Part shown: positions 26,315 through 38,752 of the stretch, piece after piece
Layout of the letters: the number at the start of each line of letters is the position of its first letter
Numbering within the stretch: position 1 is the stretch's first letter
NCBI GenBank assembly: GCA_024643385.1
Contig: JAHEMZ010000001.1
Coordinates: 92,122 to 156,121, forward strand
Direction: 5' to 3'
Origin: Flavobacteriaceae bacterium
GTDB lineage: Bacteria > Bacteroidota > Bacteroidia > Flavobacteriales > Flavobacteriaceae
DNA length: 64,000 nt
Notes under the pieces: model-generated
Seen by the model: the letters and a program-made list of their open reading frames with translations, nothing else
The model's database searches: none
Told to the model about the DNA's origin: nothing
Made by a program: the position numbers and the translations under genes

Positions 26315-26332
26315 CTAGATCTTTTTTAAATT

Positions 26333-26368
26333 AAAACCCTTTTAAGTTAAACTTGGAAGGGTTTTTTT
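26333..26368 (+). terminator. Terminator after coxA
   Basis: AAAACCCTT (26333-26341) pairs with AAGGGTTTT (26357-26365), followed by T-residues. It ends the Act/cox transcript 19 bp after the coxA stop. Confidence 0.75.
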
Positions 26369-26394
26369 ATGGTGTTTTGGGAACAAACACTTTG

Positions 26395-26402
26395 TATATT
26401 TG
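26395..26402 (+). promoter_or_regulatory. Promoter -7 box directly before ruvB
   Basis: TATATTTG at 26395-26402 is a perfect TAnnTTTG. Only 4 bp separate it from the ruvB ATG (26407), so the transcript would be leaderless or nearly so. The -33 box is not clear. Confidence 0.45.
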
Positions 26403-26406
26403 TACT

Positions 26407-27429
26407 ATGAATGAAAACCTCGATCCTTCCGGTGAAAATCTTACCCCACAGGATTTAGACCTCGAAAAAAAATTGCGCCCGTTATCTTTTGATGATTTTA
26501 ACGGACAAGATCAGGCGTTGGACAACCTTAAGGTATTTGTTCAGGCAGCAAATCTTCGCAGTGAAGCCTTGGATCATACTTTATTTCATGGTCCGCCGGG
26601 ATTGGGCAAAACTACATTGGCCCATATTCTAGCCAATGAATTGAAGGTGAACATCCGAGTGACCTCCGGACCTGTGCTGGATAAGCCCGGAGATCTGGCC
26701 GGCTTACTCACCAACCTGGAAGAAAGAGATGTACTTTTTATAGATGAAATTCATCGATTGAGTTCTGTGGTGGAGGAATATCTATATTCTGCCATGGAGG
26801 ATTATAAAATAGATATCATGATCGAATCGGGTCCCAATGCCCGAACGGTTCAAATAAATCTGAACCCTTTTACCCTGATTGGAGCGACTACACGTTCAGG
26901 TCTGTTAACGGCTCCTATGCGTGCCCGTTTCGGAATAGCTTCACGCTTACAATATTATACCACCGAAATATTGACGGGTATTGTACAAAGAAGCGCGGGC
27001 ATTCTAGACGTGCCCATATCCATGGAAGCAGCCATTGAAATTGCCGGCAGAAGCCGGGGTACTCCTCGAATTGCAAATTCACTTTTAAGAAGAGTGCGGG
27101 ATTTCGCCCAAATTAAAGGGAATGGCAAAATTGATATTCAGATCGCTCGTTTCGCTCTGCAGCAATTGAACGTGGATAAATATGGTTTGGATGAAATGGA
27201 CAATAAAATATTGTTGACCATTATCGACAAGTTCAAAGGCGGACCGGTAGGGATCACTACATTAGCAACAGCCGTTTCTGAAAGTTCCGAAACGATCGAA
27301 GAGGTGTATGAACCCTTTTTGATCCAGCAAGGTTTTATTATCCGTACTCCGAGAGGAAGAGAAGTTACCGAATTTGCGTATCAACATTTGGGTAAATTGA
27401 AGGGAGGAATTCAAGGGGGTTTGTTTTAA
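26407..27429 (+). CDS. ruvB: Holliday junction branch migration ATPase RuvB
   Basis: 340 aa from ATG 26407. An upstream ATG (26353) lies inside the coxA terminator and is rejected. Residues 20-35 carry the family start [16 protein letters not shown]. Walker A is GPPGLGKT at about 62-69, Walker B LFIDEIHR, sensor 1 GATTRSG, arginine finger region MRARFG. A winged-helix domain ends the protein ([12 protein letters not shown]). RuvB rings drive branch migration with RuvA, whose gene is at 30890. queG follows. Confidence 0.97.
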   Translation: MNENLDPSGENLTPQDLDLEKKLRPLSFDDFNGQDQALDNLKVFVQAANLRSEALDHTLFHGPPGLGKTTLAHILANELKVNIRVTSGPVLDKPGDLAGLLTNLEERDVLFIDEIHRLSSVVEEYLYSAMEDYKIDIMIESGPNARTVQINLNPFTLIGATTRSGLLTAPMRARFGIASRLQYYTTEILTGIVQRSAGILDVPISMEAAIEIAGRSRGTPRIANSLLRRVRDFAQIKGNGKIDIQIARFALQQLNVDKYGLDEMDNKILLTIIDKFKGGPVGITTLATAVSESSETIEEVYEPFLIQQGFIIRTPRGREVTEFAYQHLGKLKGGIQGGLF

Positions 27430-27440
27430 CGTTTTTATGG

Positions 27441-27509
27441 TCTCCCCGAGTGCAGTCGAGGGGTCTTTTGTGAGTTTTAAATAAAGGTCTCGACTACGCT
27501 CGACCAGAC
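27441..27509. repeat. Dispersed short repeats between ruvB and queG
   Basis: CCCCGAGTGCAGTCGAGGGG is followed by a 23-bp unit at 27487-27509 that matches 8225-8247 at 21 of 23 positions. The first is a relative of the motif near 3270. These repeats occur at gene ends in the window and never inside genes. Confidence 0.6.
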
Positions 27510-27515
27510 AAATAC

Positions 27516-28442
27516 ATGCCTTCTTCAAAAAGCAAATATTCACAACTAATTAAAAACGAAGCCCAACGCTTGGGTTTTCTTTCCTGCGGAATTAGCAAAG
27601 CCGAATTTTTAGAAGAGGAAGCCCCTCGTTTGGAAGCATGGCTGAAAAAAGGGATGCATGGCGAAATGGCTTATATGGAAAACCATTTCGATAAACGATT
27701 GGACCCAACCCAACTGGTGCCGGGAGCTAAAAGTGTGATCTCTTTGTTGCTCAATTACTTTCCCGAAGCACAGCAGGAGGAGCATACCTATAAAATTTCT
27801 AAGTACGCTTTCGGAACCGACTATCATTTTGTCATCAAAGATAAACTCAAACAACTTTTAGAATTTATTCAAAGCGAAATCGGAGAAGTCGATGGCCGTG
27901 CCTTTGTTGATTCCGCACCGGTATTGGATAAAACGTGGGCGGCAAAAAGTGGATTAGGTTGGATGGGGAAGCACAGCAACTTATTGAGCAAGCAAGTAGG
28001 CTCTTTCTTTTTTATCGCTGAATTGATCGTTGATCTGGAATTAGACTACGATGTTCCGGTAACAGATCACTGTGGAAGTTGCACGGCCTGTATCGATGCG
28101 TGCCCTACCCAAGCTATTGTTCAACCTTATGTGGTGGACGGAAGTAAATGCATCTCCTATCTGACAATTGAATTAAAAAACGATATACCCTCAGACTTCT
28201 CAGGTAAAATGGACGATTGGATGTTTGGCTGTGATGTTTGTCAGGATGTTTGTCCATGGAATCGCTTCAGCAAACCGCATCGAGAACCACTGTTTAATGC
28301 GAAGCCTGAATTGCTATCTAAGTCCAAAAAAGAATGGGAAGAAATTACGGAAGAAGTATTTGACCAAATATTTCAAAAAAGTGCGGTAAAGCGCACCAAA
28401 TATTCCGGGTTGATACGCAATATCAAGTTTTTAAAAGAATAG
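27516..28442 (+). CDS. queG: Epoxyqueuosine reductase
   Basis: 308 aa. The first half carries the cobalamin-binding DUF1730 part ([25 protein letters not shown]). Two ferredoxin clusters follow: [16 protein letters not shown] and [13 protein letters not shown]. QueG reduces epoxyqueuosine to queuosine in the wobble position of tRNA (His, Asp, Asn, Tyr), using cobalamin and two 4Fe-4S clusters. The C-terminal HEAT-like tail of longer homologues is absent, as usual in Bacteroidota. Placement after ruvB is common in this family. Confidence 0.95.
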   Translation: MPSSKSKYSQLIKNEAQRLGFLSCGISKAEFLEEEAPRLEAWLKKGMHGEMAYMENHFDKRLDPTQLVPGAKSVISLLLNYFPEAQQEEHTYKISKYAFGTDYHFVIKDKLKQLLEFIQSEIGEVDGRAFVDSAPVLDKTWAAKSGLGWMGKHSNLLSKQVGSFFFIAELIVDLELDYDVPVTDHCGSCTACIDACPTQAIVQPYVVDGSKCISYLTIELKNDIPSDFSGKMDDWMFGCDVCQDVCPWNRFSKPHREPLFNAKPELLSKSKKEWEEITEEVFDQIFQKSAVKRTKYSGLIRNIKFLKE

Positions 28443-28474
28443 GGTTTAAAATTTTTTCGTTGCTTACAGTCCCT

Positions 28475-28482
28475 TACCTTTG
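28475..28482 (+). promoter_or_regulatory. Promoter -7 box of the malic enzyme gene
   Basis: TACCTTTG at 28475-28482 fits TAnnTTTG, with a T-rich -33 region (28452-28457). The start would be near 28489, 14 nt before the ATG. Confidence 0.55.
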
Positions 28483-28502
28483 TGAGTCATTAGATTCACA
28501 TT

Positions 28503-30803
28503 ATGAGCAAGCATAGCAAACGTAGAGAAGCATTGTTATATCATGCTAAACCTCGTCCCGGAAAGATTCAAGTTGTTCCCACTAAAAAATACGCCAGTCA
28601 GCGTGATTTATCCTTAGCCTATTCCCCGGGCGTTGCGGAACCTTGTCTGGAGATCGAGAAGGATGTAGAAAATGTCTATAAATATACCAATAAAGGGAAT
28701 TTGGTAGCGGTGATTTCTAATGGAACTGCCGTGTTGGGATTGGGGAATATAGGTCCTGAAGCCTCCAAACCGGTCATGGAGGGAAAAGGCTTGCTGTTCA
28801 AGATATTTGCAGATATAGATGTTTTCGATATTGAAGTCAACACAGAGGATATAGATGCTTTTGTAGCCACTGTAAAAAATATAGCCCCCACCTTTGGTGG
28901 CATCAATTTGGAGGACATAAAAGCTCCGGAAGCTTTTGAAATTGAAAGAAGATTAAAGGAAGAGCTTGATATTCCTGTAATGCACGACGATCAGCATGGA
29001 ACAGCGATCATTTCTGCAGCTGCTTTGTTGAATGCCTTGGAATTGGCCGAGAAGGACATTTCAGAAGTGCGCATAGTGATCAGTGGGGCAGGAGCAGCCG
29101 CGGTGTCCTGTACCCGTTTGTATATAGCCTTCGGCGCAAAACGAGAAAATATCGTCATGCTGGACAGTAAAGGAGTTATTCGGGATGACCGTGATGATTT
29201 ATCCCCCGAGAAATCGGAATTTGCCTCTCATCGGAAAATAGATACCCTGGAGGAAGCCATGAAAGACGCCGATGTTTTTGTAGGTCTTTCCATCGCGAAT
29301 ATTGTGACGCCAAAAATGCTGAACAGCATGGCGCCAAACCCTATCGTTTTTGCGATGGCAAATCCTGATCCTGAGATCGAATACAATACGGCCATTCATA
29401 CCAGAAAGGACATCATTATGGCCACTGGACGAAGTGACCATCCTAACCAGGTAAATAACGTATTAGGGTTTCCATTTATCTTTCGAGGGGCTTTGGACGT
29501 TCGAGCGACAAAGATCAATGAAGCTATGAAGATGGCTGCGGTAAAGGCGCTGGCCGACTTAGCAAAGGAACCCGTTCCTGAGCAAGTGAATATTGCGTAT
29601 GGGGAAACAAAACTTCAATTCGGGAAGGAATACATCATCCCAAAACCTTTTGATCCCAGACTGATCGCTACCGTTCCACCCGCTGTAGCAAAGGCGGCCA
29701 TAGAGAGTGGTGTGGCTTTATCTCCCATTAAAGATTGGGATCGTTATGTGGACGATCTCAATGAAAGAATGGGAAGTGACAATAAAATTGTCAAATTGTT
29801 GACCGATCGCGCCAAATCTAAACCGAAACGAGTGGTATTTGCAGAGGCTGATCACTTGGATGTGATGAAAGCTGCGCAGATAGTCTTCGAGGAAGGAATC
29901 GCTATTCCTATACTACTGGGGAGAAAGGAAGTGATCGAGGAGTTGATGTTGGAGCTTGATTTTAACGAAGATATTGAAATTATTGATCCTAAATCGGATG
30001 AACAAAGTGCGAAGCGTATCGAATATGCTGAAAAGTACTGGGAACGAAGAAAACGAAGCGGAGTGACGTTTTTTGATGCCAAGCGACTCATGCGAGAACG
30101 CAGCTATTTTGCTGCGATGATGTTGAATTTGGGTGATGCCGATGCCATGGTGTCCGGGTATGCAAGGTCATATCCAACCGCCGTGCGTCCGGTATTGGAA
30201 ACAATTGGAAAGTATGACGGTGTTGATAAAGTCGCAACGACCAACTTGATGTTAACGAGCAAGGGTCCCTTGTTTTTTTCAGATACATCCATTAATATCG
30301 ATCCAACCGCAAAGGAATTGGCGAATATTGCGCAAATGACGAATTATACCATGAAGATGTTTGGTTTGAAGCCGGTAATTGCCTTGATTTCTTACGCCAA
30401 TTTTGGATCTTCAAAAGACCCGCATGCATTAAAAGTTAGAGAAGCGGTGCAAATGCTGCATAAGTCTAATCCGGATATGATAGTCGATGGTGAAATTCAA
30501 ACCGATTTTGCGTTGAACGCGGATATGCTTAAGAACAAATTCCCTTTCTCCAAATTGGCAGGGAATAAGGTAAATGCTTTGATATTTCCTAACTTGGATT
30601 CGGCGAATAGCAATTACAAACTGCTGAAAGAACAAAAGGGGGTGGAATCAATTGGCCCTATCATGCTGGGAATGAAGAAGTCGGCACATATCTTTCAGCT
30701 AGGTGCCAGTGTGGAGGAAATGGTAAATATGACCGCTATTGCGGTCGTGGACGCCCAGCAAAAAGAAAAGAGAGAACTGGATAGAAAACGAAACAAAAAA
30801 TAG
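28503..30803 (+). CDS. maeB: NADP-dependent malic enzyme with phosphotransacetylase-like domain
   Basis: 766 aa. Residues 1-420 are the malic enzyme: YSPGVAEPCLEI with the catalytic Tyr/Lys region, HDDQHGTAIISAAALLNA (metal and substrate site) and VISGAGAAAVSC (NAD(P) loop). Residues 425-760 are a PTA_PTB domain (VVFAEADHLDVMKAA, MVSGYARSYPTAVRPVLE). The enzyme decarboxylates malate to pyruvate, producing NADPH; the second domain is thought to be regulatory (acetyl-CoA sensing) rather than a working transacetylase. Single-gene unit with its own promoter. Confidence 0.94.
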   Translation: MSKHSKRREALLYHAKPRPGKIQVVPTKKYASQRDLSLAYSPGVAEPCLEIEKDVENVYKYTNKGNLVAVISNGTAVLGLGNIGPEASKPVMEGKGLLFKIFADIDVFDIEVNTEDIDAFVATVKNIAPTFGGINLEDIKAPEAFEIERRLKEELDIPVMHDDQHGTAIISAAALLNALELAEKDISEVRIVISGAGAAAVSCTRLYIAFGAKRENIVMLDSKGVIRDDRDDLSPEKSEFASHRKIDTLEEAMKDADVFVGLSIANIVTPKMLNSMAPNPIVFAMANPDPEIEYNTAIHTRKDIIMATGRSDHPNQVNNVLGFPFIFRGALDVRATKINEAMKMAAVKALADLAKEPVPEQVNIAYGETKLQFGKEYIIPKPFDPRLIATVPPAVAKAAIESGVALSPIKDWDRYVDDLNERMGSDNKIVKLLTDRAKSKPKRVVFAEADHLDVMKAAQIVFEEGIAIPILLGRKEVIEELMLELDFNEDIEIIDPKSDEQSAKRIEYAEKYWERRKRSGVTFFDAKRLMRERSYFAAMMLNLGDADAMVSGYARSYPTAVRPVLETIGKYDGVDKVATTNLMLTSKGPLFFSDTSINIDPTAKELANIAQMTNYTMKMFGLKPVIALISYANFGSSKDPHALKVREAVQMLHKSNPDMIVDGEIQTDFALNADMLKNKFPFSKLAGNKVNALIFPNLDSANSNYKLLKEQKGVESIGPIMLGMKKSAHIFQLGASVEEMVNMTAIAVVDAQQKEKRELDRKRNKK

Positions 30804-30858
30804 GACTTTTATCACCTATTTTAGTTTTGTCAAAACTGGCAGATGCAAATAATTGTAC

Positions 30859-30866
30859 TATATTTG
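30859..30866 (+). promoter_or_regulatory. Promoter -7 box of ruvA-sprA
   Basis: TATATTTG at 30859-30866 fits TAnnTTTG and lies 23 bp before the ruvA ATG. A good -33 TTTG at 19-bp spacing is not seen. Confidence 0.45.
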
Positions 30867-30889
30867 AATCCTTAACCTTTTTTTAACAG

Positions 30890-31471
30890 ATGATTGCTCA
30901 TATACAGGGAAGATTAGTTGAAAAAAATCCGACCGATGTAGTGATAGACTGCCATGGAGTGGGCTATTTTCTGAATATTTCGTTGCATACATTTTCTCAG
31001 CTCCCCGCCGATGAAAATGTAAAATTGTACACTCAACTGCTGATTCGAGAAGACTCACATACGTTGTATGGCTTTTCAACCGTGGAAGAGAAGGAAGTGT
31101 TCAATTTGTTGATTTCTGTTTCGGGTGTTGGTGCAAGTATTGCAAGAACCATGCTTTCTTCCCTTACGCCGGAACAAATTCGGGACGCTATTGTTTCCGA
31201 AGATGTGGTGACGATACAAGCGGTAAAGGGAATTGGAACCAAGACGGCCCAAAGAGTAGTTTTGGATTTAAAAGATAAAATATTAAAAGTGTACGCAACA
31301 TCTTCAATTTCTGCCAAACCAAGCAATACGAATCGAAATGAGGCGTTATCTGCATTGGAGACTTTGGGATTTATGAGAAAACAGGCTGAAAAAGCGTGTG
31401 ATGCGTATTTAAAGGAAAACCCGCAAGCTTCGGTTGAAGAAATAATCAAACAAGCCTTAAAAAATTTGTAA
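30890..31471 (+). CDS. ruvA: Holliday junction branch migration protein RuvA
   Basis: 193 aa: an N-terminal OB fold (MIAHIQGRLVEKNPTDVVID), two helix-hairpin-helix motifs (LLISVSGVGASIARTML and AVKGIGTKTAQRVVLDL) and the small C-terminal RuvB-binding domain (ALETLGFMRKQAEKAC). RuvA binds the four-way junction as a tetramer and loads RuvB. sprA begins within about 10 bp of its stop. Confidence 0.97.
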   Translation: MIAHIQGRLVEKNPTDVVIDCHGVGYFLNISLHTFSQLPADENVKLYTQLLIREDSHTLYGFSTVEEKEVFNLLISVSGVGASIARTMLSSLTPEQIRDAIVSEDVVTIQAVKGIGTKTAQRVVLDLKDKILKVYATSSISAKPSNTNRNEALSALETLGFMRKQAEKACDAYLKENPQASVEEIIKQALKNL

Positions 31472-31481
31472 AGATTTGGGA

Positions 31482-34400
31482 GTGAAAAATTACAATTTTA
31501 GAAACAGCTTCGCTAGATACTTTTTATTCGGAATTTTACTTTTCGTCTCTGCTTTGTCGCGAGCGCAGGATGATTCAACAGCAACGGGATCCGTTATGGG
31601 TCGCATGGATCTTCCTAATCCTAATAGTATTCAGAACCTATACAGCTACGATCCAATTACCGATCGCTATATTCTTACCCGCACCTTAGGGGACTTCAAT
31701 ATCTCTTATCCTGTAATCCTTACGCCGGAAGAATACCGTGAATTGATTCTGAAAGAGCAAATGAAAGAATACTTCAAGGAGAAGATCGATGCAGCAGATG
31801 GAAGAAAAGAAGGGTCCGAAGATGGACAGAGAAATCTTTTACCTACCTTCTATGTAAATTCCGATTTCTTCGAATCGGTTTTCGGAGGGAATACCATTGA
31901 AATTATTCCGCAAGGAACAGTGGAAATGGATTTGGGAGTGCTTTATACCAAACAGGACAACCCCCAATTTTCACCAAGGAACCGAAGCAATCTTTCATTT
32001 GATTTTGACCAACGAATAAGTTTGAGCTTATTAGGAAAAGTGGGAGAACGCCTCCAAGTAACGGCTAATTATGATACGCAGTCTACTTTCGATTTCCAAA
32101 ATTTAATCAAATTAGAATATACCCCAACGGAGGACGATATCATTCAAAAGATTGAAGTAGGGAATGTAAGTATGCCATTAAACAGTTCCTTAATTCAAGG
32201 AGCGCAAAGTTTATTTGGGGTAAAAACACAACTTCAATTCGGTAAGACCACTATAACAGGGGTGTTCTCGGAACAACGATCCGAAACCCGATCTGTCGTA
32301 GCAGAAGGGGGGGCAACTGTTACGGACTACGAACTATTTGCCCTTGATTATGACGAGAACCGTCACTTTTTCTTAGCGCATTATTTTAGAGACAATTACG
32401 ACAGAGTACTCAAAAATTATCCTTTTATCAACTCGAATGTCCAAATAACCCGAGCGGAAGTTTGGATCACCAACCGAAATACAACGACCAATGATGTTCG
32501 AAATATAATTGCCCTTGAAGATATTGGAGAGGCAGACGCAACTAATGTGGGGCTTGAGTTTATTCCGGGCGGTTTTATCAATAAGCCTAAGAATTCATTT
32601 CCCGACAACTCAAACAACGATTTTAATCCATTCGGTATTGATAATCCGTCGGTTCAGAGTGTGTTGAATCAAAATATTCGTGATGTGGCAACCGTTCAAA
32701 GTGGTTTTGGAGGTGTACCTGTGCAGGATGGAATTGATTACGTTAGCCTTGAAAACGCAAGAAAATTGCAACCTAACGAATACCGATTGAACTCTCAGTT
32801 GGGGTATATTTCCTTGAATCAGCGCTTAAATAATGATGAAGTACTTGGGGTGGCTTTCCAATTTACGGTGAATGGTAATGTCTACCAGGTTGGGGAGTTC
32901 TCTACTGATGGTGTAGAAGCAACCGGTCAAGAAGGGGGTGGAATTATTGGTGGTGGCGGTGGAGATCCTATTGGGGGTCAACAAGGAATTCCTCAGAACT
33001 TAGTAGTAAAAATGCTGAAAAGTAATATTACCAATGTGAATAAGCCGGTTTGGGATCTGATGATGAAGAACATCTATCCAATTGGTGCTTTCCAATTGGA
33101 ACAAGAAGATTTTAGGATGAATATCTTGTACATAGATCCTTCTCCCTTAAATTATATTAAGCCGGTGGAAGGAACCCCTTTCCCTGAACCGGATATTTCG
33201 GATGTCAATGCGGTTGATTTGAACGATGCCACACTTTTACGTGTTTTCAACTTAGACCGTTTGAACTTTAATAATGACCCCCAGCAGGGAGGAGACGGGT
33301 TCTTTGACTTTTATCCCGGGATCACAGTTGATCAGCAGAATGGGCAAATTATATTCACTAGCGTAGAACCATTTGGGGAGTATCTCTTCGATAAAATGGA
33401 ACTGAACATTAATGAAGAGTACGACAATCCTCAAACCTATAATGCCAACCAGGAAAAATATGTGTTCCGATCACTATATCGCGGAACCAAGACACAGGCA
33501 GAACAACAGGATAGTGATAAAAACAAGTTTCAATTAAAAGGTACTTATAAATCAACCGGTTCTGATGGAATTCCGATAGGGGCCTTTAATATTCCTCAAG
33601 GATCTGTTACTGTCACCGCGGGCGGAAGAACTTTAGTGGAAGGTGTTGATTATACGGTAAATTATCAATTGGGTAGAGTACAGATCTTGGATCCCTCTCT
33701 TCAAAACTCAAACACGCCAATCAATATCAGCGTCGAGAATAACACTCTTTTTGGACAACAAACAAAACGTTTTACAGGATTGGATGTTCAGCATAAGTTC
33801 AACAATAATTTTCAAATGGGTGGAACCTTCTTAAATTTAAATGAAAGACCACTTACACAAAAATCCTCTTTTCAAAATGAACCTATCAATAATACCATGT
33901 TTGGTATTAATGCAAATTATTCGACTGAAGTACCTTTCCTCACCCGCTTGGTAAATAAATTACCAAACATTGATACAGATGTGCCTTCCAATATTTCCTT
34001 ACGCGGGGAATTTGCTTACCTAGTTCCGGGAGCACCAAAAGTATCTGATTTTGGAGGCAAAACCACTTCTTATGTTGATGATTTCGAAGCGGCACAAACC
34101 GCCATCGATATTTCAAGTCCGCTTACCTGGTTCCTTTCCAGCACACCTATTGGTCTGGGAGGCGAATTGGAAAACAATAACCTAGCGTACAATTATAATA
34201 GAGCCAAGCTGAACTGGTATACCATAGATCCTATATTTTATAGTTCTCAGCGACCCGATGGCGTGAATGAAGAAGATCTTTCCTCCCCATTTACCAGAAG
34301 GATTTTTAGAAATGAAATTTTTCCGGACCAAGATTTGGTACAAGGACAAACACAGGCATTATTCACCTTGGATCTGGCATACAATCCAAGTGAAAGGGGC

Positions 34401-37400
34401 CCATATAACTTTAACCCTGCAGCTGCCGGAGGAAATACTCTTCCGAACCCGGAAACTCGCTTTGCAGGTATTTCCAGACAACTAACCACTACCGACTTTG
34501 AGCGTTCGAATGTGGAGTATATACAGTTTTGGGTCATGGATCCGTTTATCTATGATGAGAATTCCAATAATCCCGGTGGGAAGTTGACCTTTAACCTAGG
34601 GAATATCTCTGAGGACGTACTGAAGGATGGTCGAAAACAATATGAGAACGGATTGCCTGAAGATGGCTCCGATTTGAATACACTTTCTACGGAATGGGGA
34701 AAAGTTCCAAGTAATCAATCATTGATCTATACTTTTAATAGCACCGGGGCCGGACGTATTAATCAGGATGTTGGTTTGGACGGATTAAATGATGGAGCGG
34801 AGGCAGCGAAATTCCCAAATTTTGCAAATCAGCCGGATCCTGCTCGTGATAACTACCAATATTTCCTTCAGGCGGAAGGTAATATACTACAACGCTACAA
34901 TCAGTTCAATGGTACAGATGGTAACTCGCCGGAAACATTGAGCAATACGAATCGAGGTTCTACGGCACAGCCGGATGTGGAGGATATTAACCGAGATAAT
35001 ACCATGAACACCGTAGATAGCTATTTCGAATATGAAATAGATATGATTCCCGGAATGAATCTGGACTCTCCTTATGTAACCGATATAAAAGAGATCACCG
35101 TAACCACTCAAACCAATGAAGATATTCCGGTTAGGTGGATTCAATTCCGAATTCCACTGAGTGATTATACCGAAGCGGTGAATGGAATTTCCGATTTTAG
35201 ATCGATACGATTCATGCGGATGTTTCTTTCAAATTTTCAAAGAGAAACAGTTCTTCGATTTGGTACAATGGAGCTATTCCGAGGAGATTATCGTCGATAT
35301 ACTGAGTCACTGGATGCAGACGGAAGTAGTAATGATATGGACAACACTACCTTCGAAAATGAAGCAGTGGGTATCATTCAAAACAGCAATTACGTAATTC
35401 CTCCCGGTGTGTATCGGGAAGAACTGAATAATAACAACAATATTATTCGTCAAGATGAACAATCCCTCGCACTTAGAGTTTGCGAATTAGAACCAGATGA
35501 TGCAAGAGCAGTATATAAAAATTTCAATGTGGATATGCGTCAGTATAAAAACTTGGAAATGTTCATCCATGCGGAAGCGTTACCTCCACCTGCCAGTTTA
35601 CTCGCCGATGGTGATATGGCCGCATTTATTCGATTGGGGAACGATTTAAATACAAGTTTTTACGAAATCGAGATACCATTAAATGTTTCTCCAAACCTGG
35701 AAAACCCTTCCGATTCAGATGCCGATATTGTTTGGCCTCTCGAGAATCGTTTGAACCTTCCTCTGCGATTGTTACAGGAAATAAAATCACGAGTACTGGG
35801 AGACCCCAATACGGACATTACCGAAGTCACTTATTTTGATCAATCGGAATTGGATCCGGGATCTTTAGGCTCAGAAAATGAATTAAGGATCGGAATCAAA
35901 GGAAATCCAAGTTTTGGTAATGTTCGGATTATCATGATTGGTCTTAGAAACAAAACGAACACGAATATCTGTGGAGAGGCCTGGTTCAATGAACTTCGAA
36001 TGAGTGAATTGGAAAATAAAGGCGGATGGGCTGCTGTAGGGAATATGGATGCCAATGTCGCTGATTTCGCTAATATGAGCGCAACAGGAAGAGTGTCTAC
36101 CATTGGCTTTGGATCCATAGAGCAAGGTCCAAATCAAAGAAGTCTCGAAGATACCAAGCAATACGATGTGGTAACTAATTTTAACCTGGGGCAATTATTA
36201 CCCAGAACCTGGGGGATTCAGCTTCCATTCAATTATGGTATTGGAGAAGAATTGATTACGCCCAAATACGATCCAGAATATGACGACATTGTACTTCAAG
36301 ATCGATTAGATAATACTTCCGACGCGGAGATGAAGGATGCCATTGAAGAACAGTCCGTAAATTATACAAAACGACAAAGCGTAAACTTTATCGGGGTAAG
36401 AAAGAATAAAACGGGAGAGAGTAAGCCGATGCCTTATGATATTGAAAACTTTACCTTCTCTTATTCATATAATCAAGAGGATCATCACGATTTTGAAATA
36501 GAAGATGCTTTGGATCAAAATGTTCGCCTAGGCGGAACTTATGATTATACCTTTACTCAAAAACCGATAGAACCTTTCAAGAAGAATGACTCCTTGTTTA
36601 TGGGGAAATACTGGCAATTCCTGAAGGACTTGAACTTTAATGTCTTGCCAACCAATATTTCGGTAAGCTCCAATATTACGAGACAATACAATGAGCAAAA
36701 GTTTAGAGAGCTCAACTTACTTCCCGGACAGATTGGACTGCCTACCTTATATCAACGTAATTTCTTGTTTGACTGGCAGTATACCATTAATTATAACTTG
36801 ACCCAATCATTGCGATTTAATTTTAATGCGGCGAATAACCGAATCGTCAATAATTATATCAATGATGGATTAGTCGATAATTCGATCGGGGTGTGGGATG
36901 GATTTTTTGCGGTGGGTGATCCGAATCAACATTTCCAGTCCTTACAGCTCAATTATGATCTGCCTACAGCAAAGGTGCCTTTCTTAAAATGGATACGAGC
37001 TACTTATTCTTATCAAGGTGATTATCAATGGCAGGATGGCAGTGATTTGTTTAGCAGTATAGAAGTGCCGAATGACAATGGGGAGTCTACCTTCTATAAT
37101 TTGGGTAATTCTATTCAAAATGCCAGTACACACCGTATCAATTCTTCGCTCGATATGAACAGTTTCTATCGATACATTGGTCTTACCAAGATCAAGGGAA
37201 ATCGTAAAGGCGGGAATCAGGAACAAGATGATTCCGGAAAAGGAGATTCATTTCTTGGGGGAGGTGAAAAAGGAGGTGATGAAAAGAATAGTAGTGCTGA
37301 TCAAAAACGTCAACAAATTTTAAACCAAGGAAATGGTCGAGGTGGAGATACCGGTGGAACAGGATCGCTTAGTGGCGGTCAAAAGGCTGCGAACACCTTA

Positions 37401-38729
37401 ATTGGAATACTTACTTCGATCAAAAAGGTTCAATTGAACTATCAAGAGAATAACGGTATATTTTTACCGGGATATATTCCATCCATAGGCTTCGCTGGAA
37501 CACTTAAACCCACCACGGGATTTGTTTTTGGAAGTCAAGCGGAGGTGCGAGATCTGGCAGCTCGTAAGGGCTGGTTAACACTTTATCCCGAATTTAACGA
37601 GCAATATACGGAAGTAGAAAGCCGACAATTGGATGCTCAGGTAAATGTGGAATTGTTGTCGGACCTTAAAATTGATTTCAATGGAAACCGTATTTATTCT
37701 GAAAACTACGCGGAGAATTACATCATCGAGGATGGATTATATCGTTCACTTACGCCAAATACTTTTGGAAATTTCAATATTTCTACACTCCTTATCAAAA
37801 CAGCATTCAGCCAAAGCGACGAAATTAGTTCTGCCCCTTTTGATGATTTCAGAAACAATCGAATCACTATAGCAAATAGATTGGCCGAGAGTTTTTACGG
37901 ATCAACTACCTTCCCACGGGATGAAGAAGGTTATCCGATAGGATTTGGCAAAACAAGTCAGCAGGTACTTTTACCCGCCTTCATTTCAGCCTATAGAGGT
38001 AGTGATGCTTCCAAAGAAAGTACTGGAATCTTCAGAGATGTTCCACTTCCCAATTGGGATCTGAAATATACGGGTCTTATGCGATTAGCCTGGTTTAAGA
38101 AACGTTTCAAGCGGTTCTCTATACAACATGGATACCGGGCAGGCTATACCGTAAATCAATTCCAAACGAATTTGGACTATGATAAAAATGATCCATCAGC
38201 GGTCGACCAAGCAGGAAACTTTAAGAATCCATTGGTTTTAAATAATGTAAACCTAACGGAGCAATTTTCACCTTTGGTAAAAATAGATTTTGAGATGCAA
38301 AATTCTATTAAAATATTGGCTGAATTAAGAAAGGACCGAGCCTTATCACTTAGTTTTGCAAATAATTTAATGACAGAAATCAAAGGAGATGAATTGATAT
38401 TAGGGTTGGGATATAGAGTTAAAGACTTGCGCATCGGAACGAACTTTGGAGGAAAGAAGCGGGTATTACAGAGTGATCTAAACTTTAAAATGGACTTTTC
38501 CGTGAGAGAGAATAAAACAATTATTCGCTATTTGGATATTGAAAATAATCAAACGACGGCAGGTCAAACAATTTATGGGTTACAGTTCTCTGCAGATTAT
38601 GCCTTGAGCAAAAATCTAACGGCCTTATTCTATTATGACCATACCTTCTCTGAGTATGCAATATCTACGGCATTCCCACAAACCACGATTAGAAGCGGAA
38701 TTACGCTACGTTATAATTTTGGAAATTAA
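31482..38729 (+). CDS. sprA: Type IX secretion / gliding motility outer-membrane translocon SprA
   Basis: About 2415 aa, the size of SprA, the giant beta-barrel pore of the type IX secretion system needed for gliding. GTG 31482 puts the signal peptide ([20 protein letters not shown]) at the start; a TTG at 31476 is equally in frame. Typical stretches include [20 protein letters not shown] and [24 protein letters not shown] text in the first third. The C-terminus is a barrel strand ending ITLRYNFGN. Two glycine-rich low-complexity inserts stand out, near residues 482-506 and 1905-1970; the second also carries many Asp, Lys and Gln and may be a flexible loop. Gene order ruvA-sprA-gcvH matches other flavobacteria as I recall. 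Confidence 0.95.
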   Translation: MKNYNFRNSFARYFLFGILLFVSALSRAQDDSTATGSVMGRMDLPNPNSIQNLYSYDPITDRYILTRTLGDFNISYPVILTPEEYRELILKEQMKEYFKEKIDAADGRKEGSEDGQRNLLPTFYVNSDFFESVFGGNTIEIIPQGTVEMDLGVLYTKQDNPQFSPRNRSNLSFDFDQRISLSLLGKVGERLQVTANYDTQSTFDFQNLIKLEYTPTEDDIIQKIEVGNVSMPLNSSLIQGAQSLFGVKTQLQFGKTTITGVFSEQRSETRSVVAEGGATVTDYELFALDYDENRHFFLAHYFRDNYDRVLKNYPFINSNVQITRAEVWITNRNTTTNDVRNIIALEDIGEADATNVGLEFIPGGFINKPKNSFPDNSNNDFNPFGIDNPSVQSVLNQNIRDVATVQSGFGGVPVQDGIDYVSLENARKLQPNEYRLNSQLGYISLNQRLNNDEVLGVAFQFTVNGNVYQVGEFSTDGVEATGQEGGGIIGGGGGDPIGGQQGIPQNLVVKMLKSNITNVNKPVWDLMMKNIYPIGAFQLEQEDFRMNILYIDPSPLNYIKPVEGTPFPEPDISDVNAVDLNDATLLRVFNLDRLNFNNDPQQGGDGFFDFYPGITVDQQNGQIIFTSVEPFGEYLFDKMELNINEEYDNPQTYNANQEKYVFRSLYRGTKTQAEQQDSDKNKFQLKGTYKSTGSDGIPIGAFNIPQGSVTVTAGGRTLVEGVDYTVNYQLGRVQILDPSLQNSNTPINISVENNTLFGQQTKRFTGLDVQHKFNNNFQMGGTFLNLNERPLTQKSSFQNEPINNTMFGINANYSTEVPFLTRLVNKLPNIDTDVPSNISLRGEFAYLVPGAPKVSDFGGKTTSYVDDFEAAQTAIDISSPLTWFLSSTPIGLGGELENNNLAYNYNRAKLNWYTIDPIFYSSQRPDGVNEEDLSSPFTRRIFRNEIFPDQDLVQGQTQALFTLDLAYNPSERGPYNFNPAAAGGNTLPNPETRFAGISRQLTTTDFERSNVEYIQFWVMDPFIYDENSNNPGGKLTFNLGNISEDVLKDGRKQYENGLPEDGSDLNTLSTEWGKVPSNQSLIYTFNSTGAGRINQDVGLDGLNDGAEAAKFPNFANQPDPARDNYQYFLQAEGNILQRYNQFNGTDGNSPETLSNTNRGSTAQPDVEDINRDNTMNTVDSYFEYEIDMIPGMNLDSPYVTDIKEITVTTQTNEDIPVRWIQFRIPLSDYTEAVNGISDFRSIRFMRMFLSNFQRETVLRFGTMELFRGDYRRYTESLDADGSSNDMDNTTFENEAVGIIQNSNYVIPPGVYREELNNNNNIIRQDEQSLALRVCELEPDDARAVYKNFNVDMRQYKNLEMFIHAEALPPPASLLADGDMAAFIRLGNDLNTSFYEIEIPLNVSPNLENPSDSDADIVWPLENRLNLPLRLLQEIKSRVLGDPNTDITEVTYFDQSELDPGSLGSENELRIGIKGNPSFGNVRIIMIGLRNKTNTNICGEAWFNELRMSELENKGGWAAVGNMDANVADFANMSATGRVSTIGFGSIEQGPNQRSLEDTKQYDVVTNFNLGQLLPRTWGIQLPFNYGIGEELITPKYDPEYDDIVLQDRLDNTSDAEMKDAIEEQSVNYTKRQSVNFIGVRKNKTGESKPMPYDIENFTFSYSYNQEDHHDFEIEDALDQNVRLGGTYDYTFTQKPIEPFKKNDSLFMGKYWQFLKDLNFNVLPTNISVSSNITRQYNEQKFRELNLLPGQIGLPTLYQRNFLFDWQYTINYNLTQSLRFNFNAANNRIVNNYINDGLVDNSIGVWDGFFAVGDPNQHFQSLQLNYDLPTAKVPFLKWIRATYSYQGDYQWQDGSDLFSSIEVPNDNGESTFYNLGNSIQNASTHRINSSLDMNSFYRYIGLTKIKGNRKGGNQEQDDSGKGDSFLGGGEKGGDEKNSSADQKRQQILNQGNGRGGDTGGTGSLSGGQKAANTLIGILTSIKKVQLNYQENNGIFLPGYIPSIGFAGTLKPTTGFVFGSQAEVRDLAARKGWLTLYPEFNEQYTEVESRQLDAQVNVELLSDLKIDFNGNRIYSENYAENYIIEDGLYRSLTPNTFGNFNISTLLIKTAFSQSDEISSAPFDDFRNNRITIANRLAESFYGSTTFPRDEEGYPIGFGKTSQQVLLPAFISAYRGSDASKESTGIFRDVPLPNWDLKYTGLMRLAWFKKRFKRFSIQHGYRAGYTVNQFQTNLDYDKNDPSAVDQAGNFKNPLVLNNVNLTEQFSPLVKIDFEMQNSIKILAELRKDRALSLSFANNLMTEIKGDELILGLGYRVKDLRIGTNFGGKKRVLQSDLNFKMDFSVRENKTIIRYLDIENNQTTAGQTIYGLQFSADYALSKNLTALFYYDHTFSEYAISTAFPQTTIRSGITLRYNFGN

Positions 38730-38752
38730 CCAACTTAAATAAGATTACTTTT

